Of a stretch of 16,617 bases of DNA, positions 9,201-13,572 are shown piece by piece. The notes beneath the pieces are model-generated. The model was not told the DNA's origin and did no database searches. It worked only from the letters and a program-made list of their open reading frames with translations. The DNA comes from an uncultured bacterium (GTDB lineage Bacteria > Verrucomicrobiota > Kiritimatiellia > RFP12 > UBA1067), in the NCBI GenBank assembly GCA_900547945.1, contig URIT01000070.1, positions 1 through 16,617 of the forward strand, in the 5' to 3' direction. Positions within the stretch are counted from its first letter, which is position 1. Each line of letters opens with the position of its first letter. The translations under genes and the position numbers were made by a program.

Positions 9201-10146
9201 CTACGCGAACGGCACGACGAGCGGGAACACGGTCACGTTGAAGAACAAAAGCGCGGTGCTGTCCGAAAAGGCTACGGGCATCTACTTCCCCGGCGCGGGG
9301 ACGCTGACGGTGGAGGATTCCAACGTCACGGGCGGTGTGAGCGGCATCGAGGTCCGGGCCGGCGTCCTCAACGTCTCGGGCACGAGCGTGATTGAATCGA
9401 CGGCGGCGGCATTCAACTTCACGAACGACAACAACGGCATCACGACGACGGGTGCGGCGGTCGCGGCGGTGAAGCACACGGTCGGCAACGACCTCACGGT
9501 CACGATCACCGACGGTACGTTCAAGGGCCCGTGCGGGTTCTACGCGAAAGACCCGAACGCCGACAAGTCCGGCACGGTGACGGTCTCCATCAGCGGCGGC
9601 GCGTTCAGTACCGACGTCGAGAAGGACTACCTCGCCGACGGCTGCAAGACCGTCCAGCAGACGATCGACGGTACGCTCTACTACGTGGTGGGTCCGGCGA
9701 TTACGCAGATTGGAGTCACGCTCGGCGGCAAGAAGAAGGAAATGCCGTTCCCGGACGCCTGGCTCGCGGACAACATCGGCGCGGATGCGTCCACCTGGAC
9801 GACGGCGGCGCTGGAGGAGAAGGCCGAGAACGGGCTTGCGAAGTGGCAGTGCTACCTCTTCGGCCTCGATCCGCGCAAGGAGGACGCGAAGGTCGTCGCG
9901 ACGGCCGGGCAGGGCACGAACGAGGCGATTCCGCTCACCGTGGCGAACGCGGACGCCTCCGCCTCGCCGCTCGTGACGGGCGGGTACGTGACGGTGGCGT
10001 ACGTCCTCATGGGCTCGAACGACCGCACGGTGTGGACGCAGGTGGCGACTTCCGACAAACGGGACGGCCTCGCGATTCCGCTTACGGGCACGACCTACAA
10101 GTTCTACCGCGTGGACGTGACGGTCACGTCCGCCGAGGGCAACTAA
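259..10146 (+). CDS. Giant secreted repeat beta-helix surface protein, adhesin-like (3295 aa)
   Basis: Seen: an N-terminal signal peptide (basic residues 1-18, hydrophobic 19-30, likely cleavage after the AQAAA near 33), then about 3100 residues of Thr/Gly/Asn-rich beta-structure. Six modules start with a 'Y.TL..A...A..G.TV.LLAD' motif near residues 42, 749, 1818, 2129, 2384 and 2714; several continue with 'LTLDLNGKT'. Three module ends read 'ISGG.F......Y.ADG' (308-326, 2340-2358, 3111-3128). Turns in the first half carry 'NCTF'-type motifs (Cys 161, 180, 542, 567, 931, 953, 979, 1289, 1322, 1611, 1631), typical of right-handed parallel beta-helix rungs. The C-terminus has 'NGLAKWQCYLFGLDP' (3191-3205) and ends in a beta-sandwich-like segment with 'FYRV'. 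There is no autotransporter barrel, LPXTG or PEP-CTERM tail and no catalytic motif I recognise. The start follows AGAGGGGG at 239-246. It is first in an operon. A role as adhesin or surface fibre is inference. Confidence 0.85.
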   Translation: MKIGRLNRASFAKTARRAMFLFAFAALGAQAAAVATVNGTGYETLEAAIAAAEPVDGVVTYEICGKAEVSATGWIQVLKSGLSNVKKVAFVGKTEDAEICIAGDLAILADQQYDIDVSFRNLKLSKLNPKWSGDYGHSTNYFTTWLRNTGAAENTVTYENCTFPNGACNNQYGKTVYTNCMFANETTGLYNLWIYGGSVEMDGGVFTGTRGMKVYTEGTPATAPSVEVKGTAFSGLTEKAAIVVSKAATVKFAEVSVANCPKGLFQKDIEGSSDDQKVTVTANGSKISGSFAITANKEPGTAKTEFNITGGMFTAEVPSDYCADGFTVTAKTDADGNTVYGVVEKTELVNYVTLELVFGDNVANEDVVAAKALYEQKKYETCKAANEAYMALFGVTWKKGKEKEYLDVTDNTAPLYKYTGRSGSVSEVRFYIHGTLAGFTSLQSSGNQIDCTVGGNHQISRTSYSIIGVDGADGKAKLTDGNVQAYVAGGYASMFTASGKLTIDNIEFTSTTSTTVGASATRATESDTENEVASAEMEIKNCTFRGRLYVYDNFENQGKMTYSIHNCVFDGSNYSGDSNAYAIFAQCKGGNNLVIKDNAIAGFARGINIDHANVHATIEGNTISVTDTGRSCIQLSSLATANIVGNTLELTGGNAITLHEKLLTLGVVPVVSISGNTVTGTGYLIYDDAKANDKEFTSDNLKLTYATDNTVAETVDTTKGVKGSTAYITSTAVNNEVQHYVAQVGTTGYTTLAAAIAVLSAENHTLTLLNENAWDAATPVYWAAGTQSGFATTLTEALTAAYKANAGAITIVCRPGADVGTMTHGHVADDLTIYGNDAYLSGGECDLEVDTYTFSRATGAQATDGVCLDKDITITAYELDNLGVWGERHTTHTVTVNLTDCDGKALEGKTNLQRVYISGTTGVNNITLTDCDFLTKATAVYSNADGAIKAVNCSFTDGQVPFNINHKANGTQTVAVENCTFTNCGDTGDWKQFAAPLRLVNSGTGTQSAEVTGCAFAGTVGANGDILLGDGRTGQASNDVELKVVNTAANIQAQKPGYYNKDGTVDETKKATAASPAKGTLETSVAKLLPVDPRTLGYATSGKAEALPVTPDMNGEVVDVTAAQAQYVLDGAYGPIDGKTINFTESINDTLILGRASKYDGSKTVYRHGSHAGEALSYADFIAYKNQSGWTESCYYERTVENVTFTANEGVTVKNFEADGGAHIYAGVGTAPVYDYVRDTGSWVKEGSCYYKRAILKNITFKGLTFKAKTDINTSESTTVYDGFTFKDCTFDLGTTADGNQAIRYYNENNNGNVKNLVVEGCTFKTCSQGVYTMQVKGITVKDSTFTQTGHNAIAIQSQGGDKGPCNHGKVVITGNTFKNIGDRIIRFNNVGMGTTVTITGNTADGNSGKLDEATGKREIVKATTLPVNAADSITASGNNWGENTVVEGVFIDDYATKLGTEACPYSREQFAAMTRAEYSAAQERLGGTLYVNVGDYTYEKDGVLGNGVRDDTPGQVPDHSKLNAYGENGCLGEKNDGANGHAVVFVGGTITSGVTGYKDIDKIGTSLLLAVPAYTKVTFKGTAFKNVLSFDYQLYTSPWSQLGGLTFNGCTFDGIIVGAIASQELAFNGCTFDDYVNTTSPNNSNPTWIRPAYGNWTKDDNEGQGTGFRSLTKITFENNTVTSTRPVKFERIAQWEMATTVTATGNTFDITPQAGDTSTKNVGLYFGANAKFDLVIDENKKSNETAALYTAEYLAPTEVTYVGLPAGSTVKNAAGEEVATGDGDALAWKTTKKITLKTTEEVASVTNATGVSVNFATLSEAVKAAQAGETVTLLADITLASKQSISKELTLDLNGKTLTGTALRTLFLGSGANVTIQDSSAEKTGKVANGYKGSRDPYTICLDGYGAAALTLVSGTVEANPHKTDLQSVAINTNHEKDGPYAINIKGGKVFVPESSTNGRAIVAGENVTLTVEGGEIVGGLHGVDVYGGSTTAITGGSISARVVDPGDIKAAYGLRATGTASVTIGAADGAADVVSVAGIKMDDNGYKLDVPAVTVNSGTIAGPVYSITPGTIVFNVQATSEDVLRFADDTAAKFLPSNLELRAKDIDGKTMYYVAAKPVAAIGAIDYATLADAIAAAKDGETVKLLADVNGDGIAIAPNTFKTGLTVDFGGHTYTVGGLLVGSSGTVSNGFQLNAGNKITFKNGTIVGATATAGAGTDWKGAPAILIQNYCDLTLEQMTVKGGDETCYTLSNNNGEIVIDGSTIVAGKGTKLGPFAFDVCRYASYPSVHVTVKGASVIEGDVEISGTIGDNQSRQLDIEEGMFKGAFMVADQPANIAISGGTFATAIDEAYCAAGFIPTANDDGTYGVKEGAYVAAIGTTGYETLEAALAAADAGATVKMLADVVLTEKQTIAKAVVLDLNGKTISSTVNQFITIAKGGDLTVNDATGEGRIENTVTDSSSGRVIFMEGGVLTVNGGTLASNSSKASYYATIEFKNDSYSTVNIAGGRIESIRTANHADGAIKVNAVARATVNVSGGEIVGSKGGIHCLNAYSTINISDGTIIGKNGNAVYSGPYNTITVSGGTLTPGGTAAALAIGGGSCTVTIGREGGVVGDVTIPSIDFEPGYSVNAATVYLFSGIVQKFLDWDKMTVKEPVSQGKDKLLVGTDISKSLPGSDLLCQLDAESGLYEIVKLTVENAVAIVTHDGTETPYRTVEQAVRAVADGDTLTLKVDHTGSQSLSFSAKNVTVDLGGKTLTYTGATGGLSSALSFNQSTASDNTVTVKNGTIVAKAQDATCVRAEMTGDLSKTLKVVFGENLTLTSGNTSRYGGVVLGTGARTAFPCEKMTKGGLLVTEGEKQWIYGETETAFTHANGSEVTLLNNWYCTDTDGAIKVPETCAFGSAKLNLDGHTIKHFPYGAGAAIVMGNDAKPSEGTAVKTLEISNGMIETSQYGAAVCGSNKSLTLDGVSVKTTGDDKLGIYANGTTSGNTVTLKNKSAVLSEKATGIYFPGAGTLTVEDSNVTGGVSGIEVRAGVLNVSGTSVIESTAAAFNFTNDNNGITTTGAAVAAVKHTVGNDLTVTITDGTFKGPCGFYAKDPNADKSGTVTVSISGGAFSTDVEKDYLADGCKTVQQTIDGTLYYVVGPAITQIGVTLGGKKKEMPFPDAWLADNIGADASTWTTAALEEKAENGLAKWQCYLFGLDPRKEDAKVVATAGQGTNEAIPLTVANADASASPLVTGGYVTVAYVLMGSNDRTVWTQVATSDKRDGLAIPLTGTTYKFYRVDVTVTSAEGN
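379..401 (+). repeat. 23-base exact direct repeat, copy 1
   Basis: This stretch encodes GYETLEAA of the first 'Y.TL..A' module. It is identical to 7405-7427 in the fifth module of the same gene. The copies are 7026 bases apart, a multiple of three. Confidence 0.75.
7405..7427 (+). repeat. 23-base exact direct repeat, copy 2
   Basis: This is the partner of 379-401, in the fifth 'Y.TL..A' module of the giant protein. The surrounding sequence has diverged, so either the segment was recently converted or this motif is under strong constraint. Confidence 0.75.
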
Positions 10147-10167
10147 GGCAGGGAGGGGGAAGACAAG

Positions 10168-10968
10168 ATGAAGAGCAACAGGAACAGGATGAAGACGGCG
10201 CTGCGCGCGCTCGTGTGCGCGGCCCTGCTGGGCGGCTCGGCTGCTGCGGCGGTCTCGGAGGACGCGGGGATCATCGGGTTCTCGACGAAGGGCCCCGACC
10301 GGTACGCGGACGGCACGACCGTCCTCGACGGCGAGGTGTACGCCCTCGTGTGGACGCGCAGCGGGACGGCGTTCGCGGGGTTCAACGTGGACGGCACGCC
10401 GGTGGACCGGGGCAACGCCTCGGTCCTCTACGCGGCGCCGCTCGCGAAGGGCGGACGGTGTGAGTCGATCAAGTTCGTGGTCGATCCACTCATCCTGAAG
10501 GGATGGCTGGCGAACGGCGTCCTCTCGCTCCACCTGCTCGACACGCGCGCCTGGGCGGCGGACGGCACGGCGGCGGTGGCGGGCACCACCCGCGTGCAGG
10601 GTTCGACGTGCGTGACGGAGGGCGTCTCGGTCGAGACGACCGCCGCCGCGCCCTTCGCCTCGGCGACGGGCGGGACGGGCGAGAAACCCGTCTATGCGGC
10701 CTCCGCCGTGGGGACGGATGTGCCGTCGCCGAAGATCACGGGCATCCGCGTGGAGGGCGACGCGGTCGTGCTGACCGTTGCGAACACGGACGGCGCGCTC
10801 GACTACGCCGTCTCGGCGGGGAGGACGCCGGCGGCGGACGACGACGCGCATGCGTCCCGCCCCGTCTCGGGCGCGGCGGCGAAGGGGGCGGTCATCGAGC
10901 TGCGCGTGCCGCGCGACCCGAACGCCACGTCCCAATTCTTCCGCGTGGGGCGCAATCCGCTCAACTGA
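10168..10968 (+). CDS. Secreted protein of unknown family with C-terminal beta-sandwich-like module (266 aa)
   Basis: I do not recognise a named family. Seen: a signal peptide with basic n-region (residues 1-13), hydrophobic 14-28 and likely cleavage in the AAAA stretch near 28. An N-terminal globular region (about 31-140) contains 'FSTKGPDRYADGTTVLDGEVYALVW' features and 'LLDTRAWA'. A Gly/Ala/Thr-rich linker spans about 150-188. The C-terminal region (about 189-266) ends in 'SQFFRV', echoing the 'YKFYRV' end of the preceding giant protein. Two Cys (98, 148) remain in the mature part. The start was chosen at 10168 because GGAGGGGG (10152-10159) lies 8 bases before it; ATG 10189 would give a more compact signal peptide but has a poorer ribosome site. 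It begins 21 bases after the giant gene. A role as co-exported partner is inference. Confidence 0.85.
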   Translation: MKSNRNRMKTALRALVCAALLGGSAAAAVSEDAGIIGFSTKGPDRYADGTTVLDGEVYALVWTRSGTAFAGFNVDGTPVDRGNASVLYAAPLAKGGRCESIKFVVDPLILKGWLANGVLSLHLLDTRAWAADGTAAVAGTTRVQGSTCVTEGVSVETTAAAPFASATGGTGEKPVYAASAVGTDVPSPKITGIRVEGDAVVLTVANTDGALDYAVSAGRTPAADDDAHASRPVSGAAAKGAVIELRVPRDPNATSQFFRVGRNPLN

Positions 10969-10990
10969 TTTCAGCAAGGAGGGGTAGAAG

Positions 10991-11791
10991 ATGAAGACGA
11001 TTCTGAAATGGACGGCCTGCGCCGCGTGCGCGGTCTGGGCGGGCGCCTCGGCATCCGCCGCGACGGAGACGGTGACGGGACAGAACGTGATCGGGCTCAC
11101 GACGATTAAGGACGACAGCCGGGAGTATCTGCCGCTCGCGGCGGCGTACACGGGGACGGGCGCGACGGAGCTGACGGTCGCGAACATCGTCCAGACGGCG
11201 ACGCTCGCCGAGGGCGACGAACTCTACGCCTACGATCCCGAGCGGAAGCAGTACGATGTCTACACGCTGGGGACGGACGGGAAATGGACGGCCGTGAAGA
11301 CGGTCGAGGTGTCCGCGTCCGGAAAGGCGACGGAGACGACGAGCCCGGCGGCGGCGGATCGGGTGATCACGTGCGGACGCGGCTTCTGGATTGTGCGCAA
11401 GGTCGCGGCGAGCGACGCGAAGCCGGTGCGCCTCGTCGGGGACGTCCCGGCGACGGCGGCGACGGTGACGATTCCGGCGGCGGCGGCGGACGGCAAACCC
11501 TCCGCCACACTGATCGGCGTGCCGTCCGACTGGAAGCTCAACGAGACCGACTGGAAGGGCAAGGCCGTGCGGAAGGACACGATCCGCGTCCTGAACGAAG
11601 ACGGCGAAGCGTGGCACGAGATTCGCTACGATGAAACGAAGTCGAAGTGGATCGAGTACTGGCAGGAAATGGATGCGACCACGAAGACGATTACGTTCAA
11701 GACGAGTGACGCCCCCGTCCTGAAGGGCGGCTATGCCGTGTGGTACATGCACGCGGGAACGGATTCATTCACCCTCACGCTTCCGCGCTAA
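10991..11791 (+). CDS. Secreted protein of unknown function with internal duplication (266 aa)
   Basis: No named family is recognised. Seen: a signal peptide (MKTILKW, then hydrophobic to about 20, likely cleavage at ASA near 23). The mature protein looks like two related halves. Half A (about 46-139) has 'GDELYAYDPERKQYDVY...DGKW' (75-99) and ends 'CGRGFWIVRK' (128-137). Half B (about 172-256) has 'KDTIRVLNEDGEAWHEI...KSKW' (195-220) and ends 'LKGGYAVWYMHAG' (244-256). Both halves are beta-rich and end in a Gly-aromatic strand. An Ala/Thr/Pro-rich linker (about 150-170) separates them. There is no membrane anchor or sorting tail. AAGGAGGGG (10976-10984), 6 bases before the ATG, is the strongest ribosome site in the operon. 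It begins 22 bases after the preceding gene. The function is unknown; an extracellular structural role is inference. Confidence 0.85.
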   Translation: MKTILKWTACAACAVWAGASASAATETVTGQNVIGLTTIKDDSREYLPLAAAYTGTGATELTVANIVQTATLAEGDELYAYDPERKQYDVYTLGTDGKWTAVKTVEVSASGKATETTSPAAADRVITCGRGFWIVRKVAASDAKPVRLVGDVPATAATVTIPAAAADGKPSATLIGVPSDWKLNETDWKGKAVRKDTIRVLNEDGEAWHEIRYDETKSKWIEYWQEMDATTKTITFKTSDAPVLKGGYAVWYMHAGTDSFTLTLPR

Positions 11792-11811
11792 CGGCTGAAA
11801 GGAGTCAGAAC

Positions 11812-12333
11812 ATGAAGTTTCGTAGAATTTTGTTTGCCTTTGCGGTTCTGGCGGCATGTGCGTCGCTGCGGGCCGGCACGCTCTACTGGTGCGTCGATTC
11901 GTCGGACGGCGGTTCCGAGACGTTCAAGTCGGCCTATGCGGCGGCCAAGAAGAAGGTGGGAGAAGGGAAGCTCTTCATCGGGGCCTACCAGGACAACACG
12001 TATCTGGGGCAGATCGAGCTGACGTTGTCGGATGGCGTGATCAGCGCCGCCGGCATCGGCGGCGGAAGCCTCTACTTCACGGTGGACGATTCGGCGTTGT
12101 CGGCGTTCCGCTGGGAGATCATGGCGGAGGCGACCTCGTACTTCACGAGCGGGACAGTCACCTACAAGGACCTGCTCGCGGCGTCGGCGCTGGTCTCCTC
12201 GCCCTTGGTCAACCACACGGCGTACAATGTGGCGGGCCTGGCGTGGAACCCCGCGCCCGTGCCGGAGCCGACGAGCGGACTGCTGCTGCTCGTCGGCGGC
12301 GCGCTCCTCGCCCTTCGAAGGAGAAGGCGTTAG
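11812..12333 (+). CDS. Small PEP-CTERM sorting-domain protein (173 aa)
   Basis: Seen: a signal peptide (MKFRRILF..., hydrophobic to about 18, cleavage near SLRA at 21), a mature region of about 125 residues, and a C-terminal tail of VPEPT (150-154), a hydrophobic stretch (156-168) and five arginines (169-173). That is the tripartite PEP-CTERM signal. In known systems it is cleaved and processed by an exosortase in the inner membrane, with the protein going to the cell surface or exopolysaccharide. The central region (about 22-145, 'GTLYWCVDSSDGG', 'LFIGAYQDN') is not recognised. The ATG at 11812 is chosen because AAAGGAG (11798-11804) sits 7 bases before it and the signal peptide starts there. 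An upstream in-frame start at 11740 would add 24 residues, overlap the previous gene and bury the signal. It is the last gene of the operon, 20 bases after the third. Confidence 0.93.
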   Translation: MKFRRILFAFAVLAACASLRAGTLYWCVDSSDGGSETFKSAYAAAKKKVGEGKLFIGAYQDNTYLGQIELTLSDGVISAAGIGGGSLYFTVDDSALSAFRWEIMAEATSYFTSGTVTYKDLLAASALVSSPLVNHTAYNVAGLAWNPAPVPEPTSGLLLLVGGALLALRRRRR

Positions 12334-12364
12334 GTTTTAGGTGCTAGGTTTTAGGTTTTAGTTA
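12330..12364 (+). repeat. Degenerate heptamer tandem repeat (TTAGGTT x ~5) over the stop codon
   Basis: Successive 7-base units read TTAGGTT, TTAGGTG, CTAGGTT, TTAGGTT and TTAGTTA. The first unit includes the TAG stop of the PEP-CTERM gene (12331-12333). A further CTAGGGTT follows at 12369-12376, just before the terminator stem. The AT-rich, low-complexity tract contrasts with the GC-rich flanks. Confidence 0.75.
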
Positions 12365-12376
12365 AGCACTAGGGTT

Positions 12377-12410
12377 GCCACGTGCCGAAGCGGCGCGTGG
12401 CTTCTCTTTT
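12377..12410 (+). terminator. Rho-independent terminator of the four-gene operon
   Basis: GCCACGTGCCG (12377-12387) pairs with CGGCGCGTGGC (12391-12401) as an 11-bp stem with one T-G pair and an AAG loop. It is followed directly by TTCTCTTTT (12402-12410). It lies 44 bases after the last stop codon. Confidence 0.85.
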
Positions 12411-12736
12411 GCCGTTCGGGTGGGGGCAGGGGCGCGACCGTGAGCCCTATCCATTGCCGCTTCGAAATTATTCCGCATCATAATCTCAGAAACGATCGTC
12501 ACGGAAGTATGTGAGATTTCACTGCGTAAGACGGAGATGGTAGGGAGGGTGTAGGCAGGAAGGACAGGGAGATCTTGGAAAGATGAGAAAAGATGGGGTG
12601 GCTCCTCAGCGCCACGCGCCGAGGGCGGCGCGGGTACTTCGCGCGCCGGGCCCGTTTGTGGCGAGCGTTTATGGGAGAGGGGGGCTGTGTCGGCTTCGCG
12701 CGGGTGGGGGATTTTCTGGTTTCTTTATTTCGACGA
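12411..12736. other. Gene-free intergenic region
   Basis: I see no credible gene on either strand. It contains a 7-bp inverted repeat AATCTCA/TGAGATT (12482-12488, 12512-12518), a purine-rich tract (about 12531-12598) including GGTAGGGAGGGTGTAGG (12539-12555), a small ATCTT-GGA-AAGAT hairpin (12572-12584), and a GC-rich block around 12611-12655. A 65-codon frame at 12583-12780 overlaps the promoter, lacks a ribosome site and is probably chance. Confidence 0.6.
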
Positions 12737-12766
12737 TTGACAGGGAGGCGGGGGCGATGATATACT
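12737..12766 (+). promoter_or_regulatory. Strong sigma-70-type promoter for the PA14/LamG gene
   Basis: A perfect TTGACA -35 hexamer (12737-12742), an 18-base spacer and a TATACT -10 hexamer (12761-12766) match consensus at 11 of 12 positions. Transcription is expected to start near 12773, giving a leader of about 44 bases to the ATG at 12817. Confidence 0.85.
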
Positions 12767-12816
12767 TTGCAAATGTCTAGGTGTTCTGAGGTAAAGACGG
12801 GCGAAAGGGGTTGGAC

Positions 12817-13572
12817 ATGAAAAGGGACAGATGGAATGGCGTGCGGCTCTGGGTTGCGGGGCTTGCGTGCGGGGCGGCGTTCGCCCTCTCCGCCAACGTG
12901 GCGGTGGGGACGGGCGAGACGTTCGTCTTCACGAATTCCAGCGACCTCGCCGCGTCGGATGCCTGCGTGACGCTGGCGGACGGCGCGACGTTCCGCGTGG
13001 CGGCGGGTGATGCGACGCGGCCGGGGTTCATCCTCCGCCGCCGCGAGGAGCTCTACACCCCGGTTGGCGACCTCCGCTATCCGCGCGACATGACGACCGG
13101 CTTCCCCGTCGGACGAGAGGACACGACGCACCTGATGTTCGACGTCGAGGTCGTGGCGAACGCGCATATGGGCGTCTGGACGCACTGGGGGCGCTGGCGC
13201 GCGCCGGAGACGGGTGAATATTCCTTCTTTTCGGCGATGGACGACGCGGCGAACGTGCTGATCGACGGCGTGCCGGTCCTGAAGCCCACGGAGTTCTGCC
13301 GCTTCACGGTCGCCTCGAACGTCTTCCTCGCCGCCGGCTGGCACACGATCCAGATCCACATCGAGAACGCCTCGGAGGCCGCCTCGGCCGCCTGGCCGCC
13401 TACCCTCTCGGCCTTGGCTGGACGCGGGGCGCGCCGCCGCTCACGCCGGAGGCATGCGGGAAGGCGAACCGCTTCCGGGACATGGGCGACGGGGCGGACG
13501 TGCAGCAGGTCCACAGCGGGATGTTCTACCGCCGCCTCGACATCCCCGCCGGCACGGCGACGCTCGACATGA
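12817..13572 (+). CDS. PA14-like exported protein, N-terminal part up to a frameshift
   Basis: This is the 5' part of a large gene whose true frame continues at 13398. Seen: a signal peptide (MKRDRWNGVRLWVAG..., cleavage near ALSA at 27) and a beta-rich region. A PA14-like segment (about 85-190) contains 'HWGRWRAPETGEYSF', 'DDAANVLIDGVPVL' and 'FLAAGWHTIQIHIEN'. Such domains usually bind carbohydrate in extracellular proteins. After about residue 192 the frame turns into low-complexity Arg/Ser/Ala sequence (to the TGA at 13572) that is clearly out of frame. The ATG at 12817 is preferred because AAAGGGG (12804-12810) lies 6 bases before it; a TTG at 12811 is also in frame. As read, the product lacks the last PA14 strand and everything downstream. 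Confidence 0.75.
   Translation: MKRDRWNGVRLWVAGLACGAAFALSANVAVGTGETFVFTNSSDLAASDACVTLADGATFRVAAGDATRPGFILRRREELYTPVGDLRYPRDMTTGFPVGREDTTHLMFDVEVVANAHMGVWTHWGRWRAPETGEYSFFSAMDDAANVLIDGVPVLKPTEFCRFTVASNVFLAAGWHTIQIHIENASEAASAAWPPTLSALAGRGARRRSRRRHAGRRTASGTWATGRTCSRSTAGCSTAASTSPPARRRST
13386..13401 (+). repeat. 8-bp tandem duplication GGCCGCCT x2 that causes a frameshift
   Basis: GGCCGCCT at 13386-13393 is followed immediately by an identical copy at 13394-13401. With a single copy the reading joins as ...E-A-A-S-A-A-Y-P-L-G-L-G-W-T-R-G..., completing the PA14-like domain and entering the frame that stays open to the window end. Eight bases is not a multiple of three, so the second copy moves the ribosome out of frame. 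Confidence 0.85.

Noticed and set aside
11740..11811. Upstream in-frame start extending the PEP-CTERM protein by 24 residues
   Set aside because: It would overlap the previous gene, place the signal peptide internally, and ignore the good ribosome site before 11812.
12330..12364. Telomere-like repeat, because of the TTAGG motif
   Set aside because: Only about five degenerate 7-base units, internal between genes and next to a normal terminator; no chromosome-end context.
13386..13401. Programmed ribosomal frameshifting as the explanation of the split PA14/LamG gene
   Set aside because: No X-XXY-YYZ slippery heptamer lies at the junction, and the 8-bp duplication explains the shift exactly.
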